From: JAOUFP01 sp963801505
GTDB lineage: Bacteria > Nitrospirota > Thermodesulfovibrionia > Thermodesulfovibrionales > UBA6898
DNA: 64,000 bases
NCBI GenBank assembly: GCA_963801505.1
Contig: CAWDEY010000017.1
Coordinates: 1-64,000, forward strand
Direction: 5' to 3'
A program made the position numbers and the translations under genes. Within the stretch, counting starts at the first letter, position 1, and every line of letters begins with the position of its first letter. The notes beneath the pieces were generated by a model. It made no database searches and was not told the origin of the DNA. It saw nothing but the letters and a program-made list of their open reading frames with translations. Shown here piece by piece: positions 44,139 to 52,435 of this stretch.

Positions 44139-46736
44139 TCAGCGTCTCCGCCTCTGCGTCCTTGCTGATACAGAAACTGACTGACCTGATGCATTCCCTG
44201 CTGCGTCAGAGGCCGATACTGTGTATGTGTAGGAAGTAGATGCAGCAAGTCCGGTATTAGAGTACGAAGTTGTCGTAGCAGTCGCTATCTGAGTCCCGTT
44301 TCTGTATACATTGTAGCTGGTCACGCCGATATTGTCAGTCGAGGCTGTCCACGTAAGGTTGATCTGTGAAGTCGAAACAGATGTTGCCTTTAAGCCTGAA
44401 GGAACTGTGGGAGCCTGGGTGTCAGGCTGTGTCATTGCCGTTGCCGATACAGATGCCACAGATGCCGACTGAGCAGAAACATTCCCTGCTGCGTCAGAGG
44501 CCGATACAGTGTATGTGTAGGAAGTCGATGCTGTTAGTCCTGTATCTGAATATAAAGTTGTAGTTGCAGTTGCTATCTGAGTCCCGTTTCTGTATACCTT
44601 ATACCCTGTCACCCCTAGGTTGTCAGTCGAGGCTGCCCAGCTCAGATTGATCTGTGATGAGGAAACGGCCGTGGCGGTGAGATTCGCCGGCACAGTTGGC
44701 GCCTGTGTGTCAGATGTTGACTGCACGGTATAATTAATGCTCGTATATGCTTCATAGTTCGCTGCACTCCCAGCATTCTTTGCCCATACCTGTATCTGGT
44801 ACTGGCCTATCTGGCTCGGCGTCCAGTTATAGGTGTTAGCAGCACTATAACCCTGCATTGCCGACCATTTCCCGGAAGGGTCTCCTACCCAGAACTGGTA
44901 CGCATAACTACCGCTTCCTCCACTTGCCTGCCCAGTGATCTTTATTGCTGTGCCTGCCGCAACAGGGCTGCTCAATGTCTCTGTCGCACTCACCAACTGC
45001 ACTGGGGTCGCCGCGGCCTGCGTTGTTGCTGAAGCCGGAGAAGACTGCCCGGAGACATTCCCTGCTGCGTCATAGGCAGATACAGTGTATGTGTAGGAAG
45101 TAGAGGCTGCAAGCCCGGTATCAGAATAGGCTGTTGTTGACACCGTTGCAACAAGATTTCCATTTTTGTATATCTTATAACCTGTCACGCCTACGTTGTC
45201 AGTCGAGGCTGTCCACGCAAGGTTGATCTGTGAGGTTGAGGCAATTGTTGCCGTCAGACCTGCGGGGACTGTCGGGGCCTGCGTATCAGAAGGCGTCATT
45301 GTCTTTGCTGATACAGATGCCGACTGGCCTGAGACATTCCCTGCTGCGTCAAAGGCTGATACAGTGTATGTGTAGGAAGTGGAGGCTGCAAGCCCGGTAT
45401 CTGAATATGAACTTGCAGTTGCTGTCGCTATCTGCGTTCCGTTTCTGTATACCTTGTATCCTGTCACCCCTACATTATCACTCGAGGCAGTCCAGGAAAG
45501 ATTGATCTGTGAAGTTGAGGCAGATGCTGCTGTCAGGCCCGCTGGCACAGATGGCGATGTGGTATCGGTCTGCGTGCCTGCATATTCATAGGCGCCGATA
45601 TCAGGGATACCAACTCGCGCTTTTCCTTCAATGTCGTAGGTAAGGCCTGTACTAATTCCTTTAGCAATGGCAGGTGAACCGGACTGAAGGTGAAAATCCT
45701 TGTTGGCAAGATCCACAAATTTCGGATCTTGGCTGGTTAGGTTGCCTGATTGCGTGAATGTTATTCCGCTGGGATTAACAAGAGAGTTTCCATCGACTAA
45801 ATTATTATCAACAAGCAAATTGCTCGGAGTGCTATATACTAAATTCAGAAATCCGCCATATGATCCATACGAAATATTATTCTCGATAGTGACATTTGAT
45901 GGATTGCCGTCAAAGAATATATGACCCGGCAGGTTATATGGATTTGTTCCATAAAAGGTATTATTTGCAATAAGCCAATCACTTGTCCCTCCAGCGATTG
46001 ATCCATAAATCTGAATAGGGAATCCAGCAAGGCAATTATAAAAAATATTGTTAATAACCGTGGTGTGATTTGTGCCGACATACATCCCGTGATCGCGGTT
46101 ATAATCCTGCCATGCGGGAGAAGTGCATCCCCCCGGCAACCGTCCTATATCGTAGAATATGTTACTGTCCATGGTAAGATAGCTTGTAGTGCCTGTGTTA
46201 AAGCTAACCCCACTTCTTCCATAAGGATCAGTACATGGCACTTGCTGCCTTCCTACGGCGTGGATTTTATTTCCATAAAAATATATATTGCTGGAACTCG
46301 AATTGTAAGAACTTAGAGCCCCATTATACAGAACATTCTTGATTTCAAAGCCTTCTATGTTTATATATGAAGCATTTGCTGAGAATAAGATTGCAGCATC
46401 TGATGTATTTTGACCATCCAAAACTGCACCCCATTTGTTCTCGGATTTGAATGTTATCCAGTTACTTGATGTTCCACTTCTGGATATTGTCAGCATATAT
46501 GTATTTGCACTTGTGTAGCTGCCATCCTTCACAATGACGGTATCACCTGGATTCACAATATCCGCGGCATGCTGGATTGTCTTAAACGGTGTACCTATCA
46601 AACCACTGCTGCTATCATTGCCCGACGGGGATACATAGTACGTAGCTGCAAAGGCTTCTCCGGATACACCAAAAAAGAGCAATGCAATCATGATGAGTTT
46701 TGCTAAATTAAGGTTTAGCGCTTTAACTTTTCTCAC
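44139..46736 (-). CDS. Secreted parallel beta-helix protein with four Fn3 domains (copy A)
   Basis: 865 residues. Signal peptide (about 1-30, cleavage after AFA), then a right-handed beta-helix domain (about 31-385) that opens with TYYVSPSGNDSSSGLIGTPF and contains repeated turns such as ANNTFYGT and IENNISYGS, as in pectate-lyase-like and polysaccharide-binding proteins. After it come Fn3 1 and 2 (about 393-573), an Ig-like/Y_Y_Y-type module (about 578-675, SPVAAGTAIKITGQASGGSG), and Fn3 3 and 4 (about 678-862). No cell-wall anchor or membrane helix was seen. Residues 1 to about 529 are identical to copy B. It probably binds or cuts an extracellular polysaccharide. Expression appears to depend on two riboswitches and a Crp-type site. 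Confidence 0.9.
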   Translation of the reverse strand: MRKVKALNLNLAKLIMIALLFFGVSGEAFAATYYVSPSGNDSSSGLIGTPFKTIQHAADIVNPGDTVIVKDGSYTSANTYMLTISRSGTSSNWITFKSENKWGAVLDGQNTSDAAILFSANASYINIEGFEIKNVLYNGALSSYNSSSSNIYFYGNKIHAVGRQQVPCTDPYGRSGVSFNTGTTSYLTMDSNIFYDIGRLPGGCTSPAWQDYNRDHGMYVGTNHTTVINNIFYNCLAGFPIQIYGSIAGGTSDWLIANNTFYGTNPYNLPGHIFFDGNPSNVTIENNISYGSYGGFLNLVYSTPSNLLVDNNLVDGNSLVNPSGITFTQSGNLTSQDPKFVDLANKDFHLQSGSPAIAKGISTGLTYDIEGKARVGIPDIGAYEYAGTQTDTTSPSVPAGLTAASASTSQINLSWTASSDNVGVTGYKVYRNGTQIATATASSYSDTGLAASTSYTYTVSAFDAAGNVSGQSASVSAKTMTPSDTQAPTVPAGLTATIASTSQINLAWTASTDNVGVTGYKIYKNGNLVATVSTTAYSDTGLAASTSYTYTVSAYDAAGNVSGQSSPASATTQAAATPVQLVSATETLSSPVAAGTAIKITGQASGGSGSYAYQFWVGDPSGKWSAMQGYSAANTYNWTPSQIGQYQIQVWAKNAGSAANYEAYTSINYTVQSTSDTQAPTVPANLTATAVSSSQINLSWAASTDNLGVTGYKVYRNGTQIATATTTLYSDTGLTASTSYTYTVSASDAAGNVSAQSASVASVSATAMTQPDTQAPTVPSGLKATSVSTSQINLTWTASTDNIGVTSYNVYRNGTQIATATTTSYSNTGLAASTSYTYTVSASDAAGNASGQSVSVSARTQRRRR

Positions 46737-46790
46737 AACAACCTCCTGAGTTTATGTTTGTTTTTAAATATCCAGCTCTGTCTTCGACAA

Positions 46791-46828
46791 AATAAAAAAG
46801 CCTGTTTCCTTGAAAAGGGAAACAGGCT
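46791..46828 (-). terminator. Riboswitch expression-platform terminator, copy A proximal
   Basis: In the transcript AGCCTGTTTCC (46828-46818) pairs with GGAAACAGGCT (46809-46799), followed by TTTTTTATTTT. The stem shares its 5' arm sequence with an upstream AGCCTGTTT segment (near 46863-46871, minus), which can compete for the 3' arm. Confidence 0.85.
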
Positions 46829-46888
46829 GATTTTATTTGTGAAAAGGCAGTACTAACATAAACAGGCTGTCCTTTCATTGATCAGCAT

Positions 46889-46973
46889 GTTTCTTCGGCA
46901 ACCCGGCTGTCCCTGAATCTGGACCCGTGGCTTTGTGCCCCCCGATTACTCGAGGTTTACCTTTTCGGAAACT
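46889..46973 (-). promoter_or_regulatory. GEMM-I (cyclic-di-GMP-I class) riboswitch aptamer, copy A proximal
   Basis: Minus-strand order: P1 5' strand GTTTC, AAGGTAAACC, a CG-rich hairpin, GGCACAAAGCC, ACGGGTCC...GGGACAGCCGGGTT, GCCGAAG and the P1 3' strand GAAAC. These are the conserved blocks of the GEMM-I aptamer (AAACC; CAAAGCC; ACAGCCGGGTTGCCGAAG). The class binds cyclic-di-GMP, with a subclass preferring 3',3'-cGAMP. The G three bases before AAACC looks like the cyclic-di-GMP type, but this is not proof. Confidence 0.9.
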
Positions 46974-47094
46974 ACCATTGTTTTAAGTCAACTTACTTTG
47001 ACCCTTGCTTCACCTCTTTTCAAGTTATTAATAATACGAACCTTAAATTAAAAACTGATTAACATAAGATTAATTTTTGTTCATTATTGGTCAC

Positions 47095-47131
47095 AAAAAA
47101 AGCCTGTTTCCTTTGAAAAGGGAAACAGGCT
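47095..47131 (-). terminator. Riboswitch expression-platform terminator, copy A distal
   Basis: AGCCTGTTTCC/GGAAACAGGCT stem (arms 47131-47121 and 47111-47101) followed by seven T in the transcript. Same design as the proximal one. Confidence 0.85.
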
Positions 47132-47192
47132 GAATTTTATCTGTGAAAAGGCCGCACTGGCATAAACAGGCTGTCTTTTCATTGATCAGCAT

Positions 47193-47278
47193 GTTTCTTC
47201 GGTAACCCGGCTGTCCCTGATTTTGGGACCCGTGGCTTTGTGCCCCCCGATTACTCGGGGTTTACCTTTTCGGAAACT
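47193..47278 (-). promoter_or_regulatory. GEMM-I riboswitch aptamer, copy A distal
   Basis: Same blocks as the proximal aptamer, with small differences (CCCCGAGTAATCGGGG hairpin; GGTTACCGAAG instead of GGTTGCCGAAG). It lies about 220 bases upstream of the proximal aptamer in the same leader, so the two act in series. Confidence 0.9.
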
Positions 47279-47357
47279 GTATCTAATATTTGCTTTGAGT
47301 CTATTTCATGCTCTTGCTTTAACTCTTTTGGGGCAACAATATCTTTATCTATATTTT

Positions 47358-47400
47358 AGAATAACAGAATATCAAATGAATTGAAGTGATACATATCACA
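47358..47400 (-). promoter_or_regulatory. Crp-type operator and -10 element of beta-helix copy A
   Basis: TGTGATATGTATCACT (minus, 47400-47385) has the GTGA-n6-TCAC layout of Crp/Fnr sites. TATTCT (47363-47358) is a plausible -10. The predicted start (about 47351) is about 41 bases from the centre of the operator, the class II activation position. There is no good -35, as expected for an activated promoter. Confidence 0.65.
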
Positions 47401-47472
47401 AAAAACGTTGTTTTTCATGATTTTCATGCTATTGCTTAATCTTTTTATGGTTTATACTCATTTTTATTTATA

Positions 47473-47671
47473 ATGCCGGAACAGCAGGCAAATTGCCCTG
47501 TTGGCCTTGTCCTTCCGTCCGGTAACGGCGGACTTTTGCTTCCGGCTTCCGCCGGAAGGGCGGCGAATGTGTCATGCCAGGAGCACATATGCAGCCAGGG
47601 GTATGCCCCCCCGGGGTGTAAGAGCTCTATAAATTACAATAAAAATATGCGAGCGGGGGGGCACAATTGAT
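47473..47671. other. Junction between duplicated units
   Basis: A short unique stretch with CCGGCTTCCGCCGG-type hairpins and G/C runs (CCCCCCCGGGGTG, GGGGGGGC). No gene. Unit B replaces it by the 3' end of the Crp/Fnr gene, so it marks the recombination junction. Confidence 0.5.
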
Positions 47672-49945
47672 CTAGTTGATCGAAATTTCATCCATTATTA
47701 CAGTGCCGCCGCTGATCACCACGGGCCCAGTGATGACCGTGGCCATACCACCTGATCTATTTACAAAAGAACCGTCGTAACCTCCCCTCAGTGTTACCAC
47801 GTAGGCTTTATTAGCGGCAAGGGTCCCCGGAATAGCCATCGCCTGCAAATCCATGTTTTTGCCGTTTGCACTAGCGTAGCCAGTTGTTATATTTGTATAA
47901 AACCCGGTCCCCTGGATCCTGACAGGATCCAGCATAGCAGAAGCTGCCAGAGTTGTCGCCGATATCTGAGGTGATTTGGCAGACTCATTACTTGCCGCAT
48001 CAAAGGCAGCGATAGCATAGGAATAGAGGGCGGAGGGTAGCAACCCTGTGTCCGAATAGGTTGTGCCTGTCGTCGTGCCGATAAGTTTGCCGCTCTTGTA
48101 TACCCGGTACCCTGCAACACCGGTATTGTCTGTCGAGGTGCTCCAGGAGAGGTTGATCTGTGAGGAGAACAGGGCAGTCGATGTCAGGCCTGTGGGGACT
48201 GTCGGGGCCTGCGTATCAGGAGGCGTCATTGTCTTTGCTGATACAGATGCCGACCGGGCAGAGACATTCCCTGCTGCGTCATAGGCAGATACAGTGTATG
48301 TGTAGGAAGTAGAGGCTAACAACCCTGTGTCTGAATAGCGTGTGGCTAATATTGTTGCAACAAGATTTCCATTTTTGTATATCTTATAACCTGTCACGCC
48401 TACGTTGTCAGTCGAGGCTGTCCACGCAAGGTTGATCTGTGAGGTTGAGGCAATTGTTGCCGTCAGACCTGCGGGGACTGTCGGGGCCTGCGTATCAGAA
48501 GGCGTCATTGTCTTTGCTGATACAGATGCCGACTGGCCTGAGACATTCCCTGCTGCGTCAAAGGCTGATACAGTGTATGTGTAGGAAGTGGAGGCTGCAA
48601 GCCCGGTATCTGAATATGAACTTGCAGTTGCTGTCGCTATCTGCGTTCCGTTTCTGTATACCTTGTATCCTGTCACCCCTACATTATCACTCGAGGCAGT
48701 CCAGGAAAGATTGATCTGTGAAGTTGAGGCAGATGCTGCTGTCAGGCCCGCTGGCACAGATGGCGATGTGGTATCGGTCTGCGTGCCTGCATATTCATAG
48801 GCGCCGATATCAGGGATACCAACTCGCGCTTTTCCTTCAATGTCGTAGGTAAGGCCTGTACTAATTCCTTTAGCAATGGCAGGTGAACCGGACTGAAGGT
48901 GAAAATCCTTGTTGGCAAGATCCACAAATTTCGGATCTTGGCTGGTTAGGTTGCCTGATTGCGTGAATGTTATTCCGCTGGGATTAACAAGAGAGTTTCC
49001 ATCGACTAAATTATTATCAACAAGCAAATTGCTCGGAGTGCTATATACTAAATTCAGAAATCCGCCATATGATCCATACGAAATATTATTCTCGATAGTG
49101 ACATTTGATGGATTGCCGTCAAAGAATATATGACCCGGCAGGTTATATGGATTTGTTCCATAAAAGGTATTATTTGCAATAAGCCAATCACTTGTCCCTC
49201 CAGCGATTGATCCATAAATCTGAATAGGGAATCCAGCAAGGCAATTATAAAAAATATTGTTAATAACCGTGGTGTGATTTGTGCCGACATACATCCCGTG
49301 ATCGCGGTTATAATCCTGCCATGCGGGAGAAGTGCATCCCCCCGGCAACCGTCCTATATCGTAGAATATGTTACTGTCCATGGTAAGATAGCTTGTAGTG
49401 CCTGTGTTAAAGCTAACCCCACTTCTTCCATAAGGATCAGTACATGGCACTTGCTGCCTTCCTACGGCGTGGATTTTATTTCCATAAAAATATATATTGC
49501 TGGAACTCGAATTGTAAGAACTTAGAGCCCCATTATACAGAACATTCTTGATTTCAAAGCCTTCTATGTTTATATATGAAGCATTTGCTGAGAATAAGAT
49601 TGCAGCATCTGATGTATTTTGACCATCCAAAACTGCACCCCATTTGTTCTCGGATTTGAATGTTATCCAGTTACTTGATGTTCCACTTCTGGATATTGTC
49701 AGCATATATGTATTTGCACTTGTGTAGCTGCCATCCTTCACAATGACGGTATCACCTGGATTCACAATATCCGCGGCATGCTGGATTGTCTTAAACGGTG
49801 TACCTATCAAACCACTGCTGCTATCATTGCCCGACGGGGATACATAGTACGTAGCTGCAAAGGCTTCTCCGGATACACCAAAAAAGAGCAATGCAATCAT
49901 GATGAGTTTTGCTAAATTAAGGTTTAGCGCTTTAACTTTTCTCAC
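47672..49945 (-). CDS. Secreted parallel beta-helix protein with three Fn3 domains and a distinct C-terminal module (copy B)
   Basis: 757 residues. Residues 1 to about 529 (signal peptide, beta-helix, Fn3 1 and most of Fn3 2) are identical to copy A. It then differs: the rest of Fn3 2, an Fn3 3 (PTGLTSTALFSSQINLSW) and a C-terminal beta-rich module (LDPVRIQGTGFYTNI to VISGGTVIMDEISI) not found in copy A. The paralogues thus present the same beta-helix with different C-terminal adaptors. Leader, riboswitches and Crp-type site are the same as for copy A. Confidence 0.9.
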   Translation of the reverse strand: MRKVKALNLNLAKLIMIALLFFGVSGEAFAATYYVSPSGNDSSSGLIGTPFKTIQHAADIVNPGDTVIVKDGSYTSANTYMLTISRSGTSSNWITFKSENKWGAVLDGQNTSDAAILFSANASYINIEGFEIKNVLYNGALSSYNSSSSNIYFYGNKIHAVGRQQVPCTDPYGRSGVSFNTGTTSYLTMDSNIFYDIGRLPGGCTSPAWQDYNRDHGMYVGTNHTTVINNIFYNCLAGFPIQIYGSIAGGTSDWLIANNTFYGTNPYNLPGHIFFDGNPSNVTIENNISYGSYGGFLNLVYSTPSNLLVDNNLVDGNSLVNPSGITFTQSGNLTSQDPKFVDLANKDFHLQSGSPAIAKGISTGLTYDIEGKARVGIPDIGAYEYAGTQTDTTSPSVPAGLTAASASTSQINLSWTASSDNVGVTGYKVYRNGTQIATATASSYSDTGLAASTSYTYTVSAFDAAGNVSGQSASVSAKTMTPSDTQAPTVPAGLTATIASTSQINLAWTASTDNVGVTGYKIYKNGNLVATILATRYSDTGLLASTSYTYTVSAYDAAGNVSARSASVSAKTMTPPDTQAPTVPTGLTSTALFSSQINLSWSTSTDNTGVAGYRVYKSGKLIGTTTGTTYSDTGLLPSALYSYAIAAFDAASNESAKSPQISATTLAASAMLDPVRIQGTGFYTNITTGYASANGKNMDLQAMAIPGTLAANKAYVVTLRGGYDGSFVNRSGGMATVITGPVVISGGTVIMDEISIN

Positions 49946-49999
49946 AACAACCTCCTGAGTTTATGTTTGTTTTTAAATATCCAGCTCTGTCTTCGACAA

Positions 50000-50037
50000 A
50001 ATAAAAAAGCCTGTTTCCTTGAAAAGGGAAACAGGCT
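50000..50037 (-). terminator. Riboswitch terminator, copy B proximal
   Basis: Identical to 46791-46828: AGCCTGTTTCC/GGAAACAGGCT stem and T-run in the transcript. Confidence 0.85.
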
Positions 50038-50097
50038 GATTTTATTTGTGAAAAGGCAGTACTAACATAAACAGGCTGTCCTTTCATTGATCAGCAT

Positions 50098-50182
50098 GTT
50101 TCTTCGGCAACCCGGCTGTCCCTGAATCTGGACCCGTGGCTTTGTGCCCCCCGATTACTCGAGGTTTACCTTTTCGGAAACT
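50098..50182 (-). promoter_or_regulatory. GEMM-I riboswitch aptamer, copy B proximal
   Basis: Identical to the copy A proximal aptamer at 46889-46973, all conserved GEMM-I blocks present. Confidence 0.9.
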
Positions 50183-50305
50183 ACCATTGTTTTAAGTCAA
50201 CTTACTTTGACTCTTGCTTCGCCTCTTTTTAAGTTATTGATAATACGAACCTTAAATTAAGAACTGATTAACATAAGATTAATTTTTGTTCATTATTGTT
50301 GTCAC

Positions 50306-50342
50306 AAAAAAAGCCTGTTTCCTTTGAAAAGGGAAACAGGCT
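50306..50342 (-). terminator. Riboswitch terminator, copy B distal
   Basis: Same stem and T-run as 47095-47131. Confidence 0.85.
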
Positions 50343-50403
50343 GAATTTTATCTGTGAAAAGGCCGCACTGGCATAAACAGGCTGTCTTTTCATTGATCAG
50401 CAT

Positions 50404-50489
50404 GTTTCTTCGGTAACCCGGCTGTCCCTGATTTTGGGACCCGTGGCTTTGTGCCCCCCGATTACTCGGGGTTTACCTTTTCGGAAACT
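50404..50489 (-). promoter_or_regulatory. GEMM-I riboswitch aptamer, copy B distal
   Basis: Identical to the copy A distal aptamer at 47193-47278. Confidence 0.9.
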
Positions 50490-50595
50490 GTATCTAATAT
50501 TTGCTTTGAGTCTATTTCATGCTCTTGCTTTAACTCTTTTGGGGCAACAATATCTTTATCTATATTTTAGAATAACAGAATATCAAATGAATTGA

Positions 50596-50611
50596 AGTGA
50601 TACATATCACA
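50596..50611 (-). promoter_or_regulatory. Crp-type operator of beta-helix copy B
   Basis: AGTGATACATATCACA on the plus strand, the same site and the same distance to the predicted start as in copy A. Confidence 0.65.
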
Positions 50612-50708
50612 AAAAACGTTGTTTTTCATGATTTTCATGCTATTGCTTAATCTTTTTATGGTTTATACTCATTCTTTATTTATAATGCCGGAACAGCAGG
50701 CAAATTGG

Positions 50709-50724
50709 AGTGATACATATCACA
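50709..50724 (-). promoter_or_regulatory. Third Crp-type operator, overlapping the crp/fnr stop codon
   Basis: AGTGATACATATCACA again, with flanking ACAACG and T-run also matching, 113 bases upstream of the copy B site. It includes the TGA of the Crp/Fnr gene (50722-50720). It may be an auxiliary site or the source from which the promoter site was duplicated. Confidence 0.55.
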
Positions 50725-51433
50725 AAAACGTTGTTTTTTCCATAAAGGCAGGTCTAATACGTATATTTTTGCCATCAAACATCTCAATCTCTCCCTCTTT
50801 TAAAAACCTGTCGAGTATCCGTGTTGCGGTCTCTCTGGAGACAGAGGAATAGCTTGCAATGTCCCTATGGGTGAGTTTTAGGGTAATGATGGTCCCCCGT
50901 TGATCCTTTATACCATGCTGCATGCTAATCAGTTTGAGTGTAGCCCTGACCCGCTGTTCTGCATCGGCAAAACTCAATACCTTTACCATCATCCACGACT
51001 CCCGCAATCTCCTGCAGAGCATATTGATCAACTGTCTGAGGACCTTCTCGTTTTGCAGCAGATACCTTTCAAAATCAGCCTTGTTTATCAGTCCTATGTT
51101 CGTGTTTTCGATCGCCATTATCGTAGCTGGGGCGGTTTTCCCATCAACCAGGGCCATCTCGCCAAAAAAATCACCTTTCTTATGATAGGTTAGGACTTTT
51201 TCCCGGCCGGCAAAGCTTATCTGGACAACCTTTACCTTGCCGGAAAAGATGATATACATATATTTCGGTGTATCGTCTTCCGCCAAGATAATTTCATTTT
51301 TCCGGAAACTCTTATGGGAAATAATCTGGCCAAGGGCAGATATCTCCGTATCAGAAAGGCCGGCAATAAATGGTAAGCTTCTTAAGATATTGATATTTGA
51401 CGCTCCGTTTTCTGAAGGTTGTAGTTTATGCAT
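50720..51433 (-). CDS. Crp/Fnr-family transcriptional regulator
   Basis: 237 residues. The cyclic-nucleotide-binding fold (about 20-140) includes GDFFGEMALVDGKTAPATIMA, which lacks the Arg that contacts the cAMP phosphate in Crp (RSA/RTA position). A ligand other than cAMP, or none, is therefore likely. There is no N-terminal Cys cluster as in Fnr. The HTH (LTHRDIASYSSVSRETATRIL) has the SRETxxRIL recognition helix of Crp, which reads TGTGA, and three TGTGAT-ATCAC sites lie next to the gene and in front of the two beta-helix genes. It is very probably their activator. Clp-type members of this family respond to cyclic-di-GMP, a possibility to test here. Confidence 0.9.
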   Translation of the reverse strand: MHKLQPSENGASNINILRSLPFIAGLSDTEISALGQIISHKSFRKNEIILAEDDTPKYMYIIFSGKVKVVQISFAGREKVLTYHKKGDFFGEMALVDGKTAPATIMAIENTNIGLINKADFERYLLQNEKVLRQLINMLCRRLRESWMMVKVLSFADAEQRVRATLKLISMQHGIKDQRGTIITLKLTHRDIASYSSVSRETATRILDRFLKEGEIEMFDGKNIRIRPAFMEKTTFL

Positions 51434-51767
51434 TGAAGATACCAGAAATCCTCTCAGTATACTTTGTTATAACCTCATCCTCATAAGTCCCCCGGGAAGC
51501 CCCAAAAGAACAAACAATTTTTTACCATTGGCCAGTTCCCTATCTACAATCTTAGCAGTATACCTGGTCAAGTTCTACAAATATTTTCAAGAGCTGTACA
51601 GGGTCAAGAAAGAAGCCTGCTCCCTTACAAGATAAACGGGCTTTCTCAAGAGAGTGTCAACACAAATAGTGACTAGGGCAAAAGAGTAGTTCGAGGACCT
51701 TCAATCCCCGGAATGCATTCGGATCTGCTGCCCGGTGCAATCTATTACAGAGGGGACTTTTGAATCT
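51434..51767. other. Intergenic region between the acyltransferase and Crp/Fnr genes
   Basis: No coding sequence with support on either strand and no clear terminator. The crp/fnr promoter (minus strand) should lie near 51440-51520. Confidence 0.4.
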
Positions 51768-52334
51768 CTATTTCATTATCATTTTCTGACTTAAAATCTT
51801 GGCTGGCACTCCTACGGCAGTGCAGTTTGCTGGAACGTCTGACAAGACTACTGCATTGGCACCGACCTTTGCGCCATCACCCAATCGAACCGGACCGAGC
51901 ACGGCTGCGCCGCAACCAATAAAACAGTCATCTCCGATTACGGGGGAGGAAAATGGAGATTCAGTTGAACTGCCGATCCGATTTCCAAGTGTAACACCGT
52001 GCTCCAAGGTTAAATTCTTTCCTGCTTTGATTCCAGAACCAACGACCAATCCAGAGCCGTGATAAATAACGAGTCCCCCACCAATTTTTGCAGAAGAATT
52101 CAGTTCCATATCATTACGGTGAGGAACCAGCAGACTTAATAATATCCATAAAAGATGATAGCATATCTTACGTCCAAGACTGTTTGATAATACCCGATAT
52201 ATAACAATAGAACCAAATACAGGGTTTTTCCACGTCATTAGATATATATTCAACCAACGCGCTTCCTGTCCGTTTGTTAACCTGCCGTAATCTTGTTGTA
52301 TTAACTTAAATGGCTCGGTGAAACTGATAAACAT
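51768..52334 (-). CDS. Serine acetyltransferase-like hexapeptide transferase
   Basis: 188 residues. A helical N-terminus with a hydrophobic stretch (about 55-70) is followed by the left-handed beta-helix repeats: AKIGGGLVIYHGSGLVVGSG, LTLEHGVTLGNRIG, PVIGDDCFIGCGAAVLGPVRLGDGAKVGANAVVLSDV and the CysE-like closing VGVPAKIL. It resembles CysE and the sugar O-acetyltransferases of polysaccharide loci. Given the neighbours, acetylation of the exopolysaccharide is more likely than cysteine synthesis. Confidence 0.88.
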   Translation of the reverse strand: MFISFTEPFKLIQQDYGRLTNGQEARWLNIYLMTWKNPVFGSIVIYRVLSNSLGRKICYHLLWILLSLLVPHRNDMELNSSAKIGGGLVIYHGSGLVVGSGIKAGKNLTLEHGVTLGNRIGSSTESPFSSPVIGDDCFIGCGAAVLGPVRLGDGAKVGANAVVLSDVPANCTAVGVPAKILSQKMIMK

Positions 52335-52435
52335 GCTAATTATTCCTCACCCCGTTATTATAATTCATGAACCTATAAAGCTAAAAATCCTTACCTATAT
52401 GCTCACGGAGATATAAATTCACCTGCTCCCAGACA

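Larger units (their letters stand above)
45150..47494. repeat. Tandem duplication, unit A (partner 48359-50707)
   Basis: A segment of about 2.35 kb containing the 5' 1.6 kb of the beta-helix gene, both riboswitches and the Crp-type site recurs with an offset of 3,209-3,213 bases. Coding parts and aptamers appear identical. Five transitions and one small indel lie in the spacer between the two riboswitches (46981-47095). The copies diverge abruptly inside the second Fn3 domain and just upstream of the leader. Confidence 0.92.
48359..50707. repeat. Tandem duplication, unit B (partner 45150-47494)
   Basis: See unit A. Upstream of GGAACAGCAGGCAAATTG (ending 50707) the sequence runs into the third Crp-type site and the 3' end of the Crp/Fnr gene. 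This suggests that unit B keeps the ancestral context and unit A is the newer copy. Confidence 0.9.

Noticed and set aside
44139..49945. Plus-strand ORFs complementary to the beta-helix genes
   Set aside because: They are shadow frames of the repetitive Fn3 and beta-helix coding sequence and appear twice only because the region is duplicated.
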